NCBI GenBank assembly: GCA_005776545.1
Contig: SXOY01000339.1
Location: forward strand, 1 to 5,667
DNA from: Planctomycetia bacterium
GTDB lineage: Bacteria; Planctomycetota; Phycisphaerae; Phycisphaerales; UBA1924
Direction of reading: 5' to 3'
Length of the DNA stretch: 5,667 nt
A program made the position numbers and the translations under genes. The stretch's first letter is position 1. Each line of letters starts with the position of its first letter. This document shows, one piece after another, positions 4,958 through 5,667 of this stretch. The notes beneath the pieces were generated by a model. The model was not told where the DNA came from and did not search any database. It saw only the letters and a program-made list of their open reading frames with translations.

Positions 4958-5209
4958 ATGACCCAAACCACCCTCCACGCCTCCTCAGCCTCAAATGTCC
5001 TAACAAAAGAGTCAGATGGTCAGATGGCCAGGGCATCTGACATGCCGCTCATTCCTCAGATTGCCACATTGCCATGGCAATCTGACTCGAATTGTTGGCA
5101 ACCTGATAGCTCCGCTCAGCACCCAGCACTTCGCCTTCTACATACCCCCGTTTCCAGGCCAAAAACGAAAGGCGCTCAGATGCTCATGCCTTTTAATGAG
5201 CACCTTTGA
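4958..5209 (+). CDS. Possible small ORF of unknown function
   Basis: An 83-residue frame starts at ATG 4958, seven bases after AGGAA (4946-4950) and about 50 bases after the expected start of the promoter at 4874. That arrangement is what a real gene would show. The product begins MTQTTLHASSASNVLTKES and is rich in Ser, Pro, Gln, Ala and His, with no membrane helix, signal peptide or motif I recognise. Against it, the 3' half runs through a cluster of inverted repeats (5011-5085), which suggests noncoding DNA, and the composition looks like translated spacer. It may equally be a leader RNA or small RNA. Confidence 0.3.
   Translation: MTQTTLHASSASNVLTKESDGQMARASDMPLIPQIATLPWQSDSNCWQPDSSAQHPALRLLHTPVSRPKTKGAQMLMPFNEHL
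5011..5041. repeat. GTCAGATG tandem pair with inverted copy
   Basis: GTCAGATG occurs twice in tandem (5011-5018, 5019-5026), and its exact reverse complement CATCTGAC lies at 5034-5041 after a 7-nt gap. Either tandem copy can pair with the inverted one, giving two alternative 8-bp hairpins. Confidence 0.75.
5056..5085. repeat. 10-bp inverted repeat with nested palindrome
   Basis: TCAGATTGCC (5056-5065) and GGCAATCTGA (5076-5085) are exact inverted copies around a 10-nt loop. A perfect 12-bp palindrome TTGCCATGGCAA (5069-5080) overlaps the right arm and offers a competing fold. The outer TCAGAT/ATCTGA bases are the same core as in the repeat 15 bases upstream. Confidence 0.75.
5181..5202 (+). 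other. Hairpin TGCTCAT/ATGAGCA
   Basis: TGCTCAT (5181-5187) pairs with ATGAGCA (5196-5202) over seven base pairs around loop gcctttta. The tail cctttgaaaaatg lacks a T-run on this strand. It overlaps the end of the possible small ORF and could be its terminator or an operator. Confidence 0.4.
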
Positions 5210-5229
5210 AAAATGTGAGCATCTTTGAA
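5197..5229. repeat. Direct repeat TGAGCAYCTTTGAA
   Basis: tgagcacctttgaa (5197-5210) and tgagcatctttgaa (5216-5229) match at 13 of 14 bases, 19 bp start to start. The first copy begins inside the right arm of the hairpin at 5181-5202. They could be paired binding sites upstream of the DUF1028 gene, or a small duplication. Confidence 0.55.
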
Positions 5230-5253
5230 TTCTCGATCCGCTTCCCCGAATCT

Positions 5254-5310
5254 TGAGCCAAAAACCCCAGAGGCTCAGGGGATCAGACTTTTTGCGTGAG
5301 CAGCCCCTGA
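5254..5310 (+). promoter_or_regulatory. Mutually exclusive stems in the leader before the DUF1028 gene
   Basis: TGAGCC (5254-5259) can pair with GGCTCA (5272-5277). TCAGGGG (5275-5281) can pair with CCCCTGA (5304-5310). Both stems use 5275-5277, so they cannot form together. A T-run (5289-5293) lies in the loop of the second stem. This could be a switch or terminator in a leader starting at the upstream promoter, but the stems are short and no ligand or leader peptide is evident. Confidence 0.25.
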
Positions 5311-5370
5311 CCATTTTGCCATTGGTGGTTTCCGCCGATTGTGTTAGTCTGGCACACTCCGGAGTCCACC

Positions 5371-5667
5371 ATGCCGAAAACATCACAAAAACTCATTGCC
5401 GGTGCCGCCACACTCGCACTCTGTGCTGGCTCCGCCTGCGCGACCTGGTCCATCATCATCGTCAACACCCGCACCAAAGAAGTCGGTGTCGCCTCCGCTA
5501 CCTGTCTCACCAATTTCGATCTGCGAAACAACACACCTGTCCTGATCAGCGGCATCGGCGCTGCCACCGCACAGTCATTCGTTGATTCAACGGGACGCAA
5601 CCGTGTCCTGATTCGTGATCGACTGATCCAGGGTGCCTCGCCGCAGTCAATGCTTGCTGAACTTGGA
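5371..5667 (+). CDS. Secreted DUF1028 (COG3342) family protein, N-terminal part
   Basis: The frame starts at ATG 5371 with GGAG at 5361-5364, six bases upstream, and runs off the window after 99 codons. Residues 1-24 form a signal peptide (KTSQK, a hydrophobic LIAGAATLALCAG run, then SACA). The mature part begins TWSIIIVNTRTKEVGVASATC, which matches the start of DUF1028 proteins (COG3342, described as Ntn-hydrolase-like). A later GAATAQSFVD segment (63-72) and a GASPQSMLAELG stretch fit the family's 'GAVATQ..' strand and its following helix. Signal cleavage after Ala24 would expose Thr25, the kind of N-terminal nucleophile that Ntn hydrolases use; that is inference. The substrate is unknown. 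Codons are strongly C-ended, unlike the preceding exported protein gene. Reaction and pathway cannot be stated. Confidence 0.85.
   Translation, partial: MPKTSQKLIAGAATLALCAGSACATWSIIIVNTRTKEVGVASATCLTNFDLRNNTPVLISGIGAATAQSFVDSTGRNRVLIRDRLIQGASPQSMLAELG

Noticed and set aside
4944..4964. Resemblance to the lacZ translation start (vector contamination)
   Set aside because: The match around cacaggaaac and gctatgacc is broken by a substitution and a length change, and no lac sequence follows; it is a chance likeness.
5316..5350. Promoter close to the DUF1028 gene (TTGCCA with a later TTAGTCT)
   Set aside because: With a normal 16-18 base spacing the -10 would be TTGTGT, a poor match; better -10 candidates are too far away.
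5283..5600. Minus-strand frame antisense to the DUF1028 gene
   Set aside because: The plus strand encodes a clear family match with a signal peptide and ribosome binding site, so the antisense frame is a shadow.

Overview
The window looks like bacterial chromosomal DNA. It holds the end of a translation/secretion gene cluster (tuf - rpmG - tRNA-Trp - secE - nusG), followed by a less conserved accessory stretch. The best fit for the host is a planctomycete, possibly Phycisphaerae-like. This rests on a three-helix SecE that opens with a GLYKYGQGYW-type segment and carries a large loop, an L33 of the CxES/CxRL form, and many short palindromic intergenic repeats of a kind I associate with Planctomycetota. 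The lineage is an inference; some Acidobacteriota share the repeat style, and I could run no search.

Layout. Bases 1-248 are the C-terminal end of EF-Tu, followed by a small tandem repeat and a long GAAA-capped hairpin that probably ends the tuf transcript. A spacer with no convincing gene leads to rpmG (631-813, ribosomal protein L33). A second spacer with a GNRA-capped hairpin and a 7-bp tandem repeat precedes tRNA-Trp (CCA anticodon, 962-1034). secE (1068-1730) begins 33 nt after the tRNA, and nusG (1827-2534) follows. A perfect 8-bp hairpin closes this block.

The usual next gene, rplK, is absent. Bases 2535-3188 instead hold two diverged copies of a roughly 185-bp structured repeat, 312 bp apart, with another hairpin between them. 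Next comes a long exported protein of unknown function (3189-4769) whose second half looks like three related beta-rich modules. A 600-bp G-poor spacer follows, with a good sigma70-like promoter, a possible 83-residue ORF and a cluster of inverted repeats. The window ends inside a secreted DUF1028/COG3342 protein (5371 onward).

How the genes work together. EF-Tu, L33 and tRNA-Trp serve translation, SecE is the small essential subunit of the SecYEG channel, and NusG couples RNA polymerase to the ribosome and Rho. They are linked by conserved gene order rather than by one pathway. The two downstream genes both encode exported proteins, but nothing in the sequence ties them to the cluster or to each other. 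I found no CRISPR array, transposase, phage gene or defence system. The least explained parts are the repeat pair, the long exported protein and the promoter-plus-palindrome region at 4874-5310.
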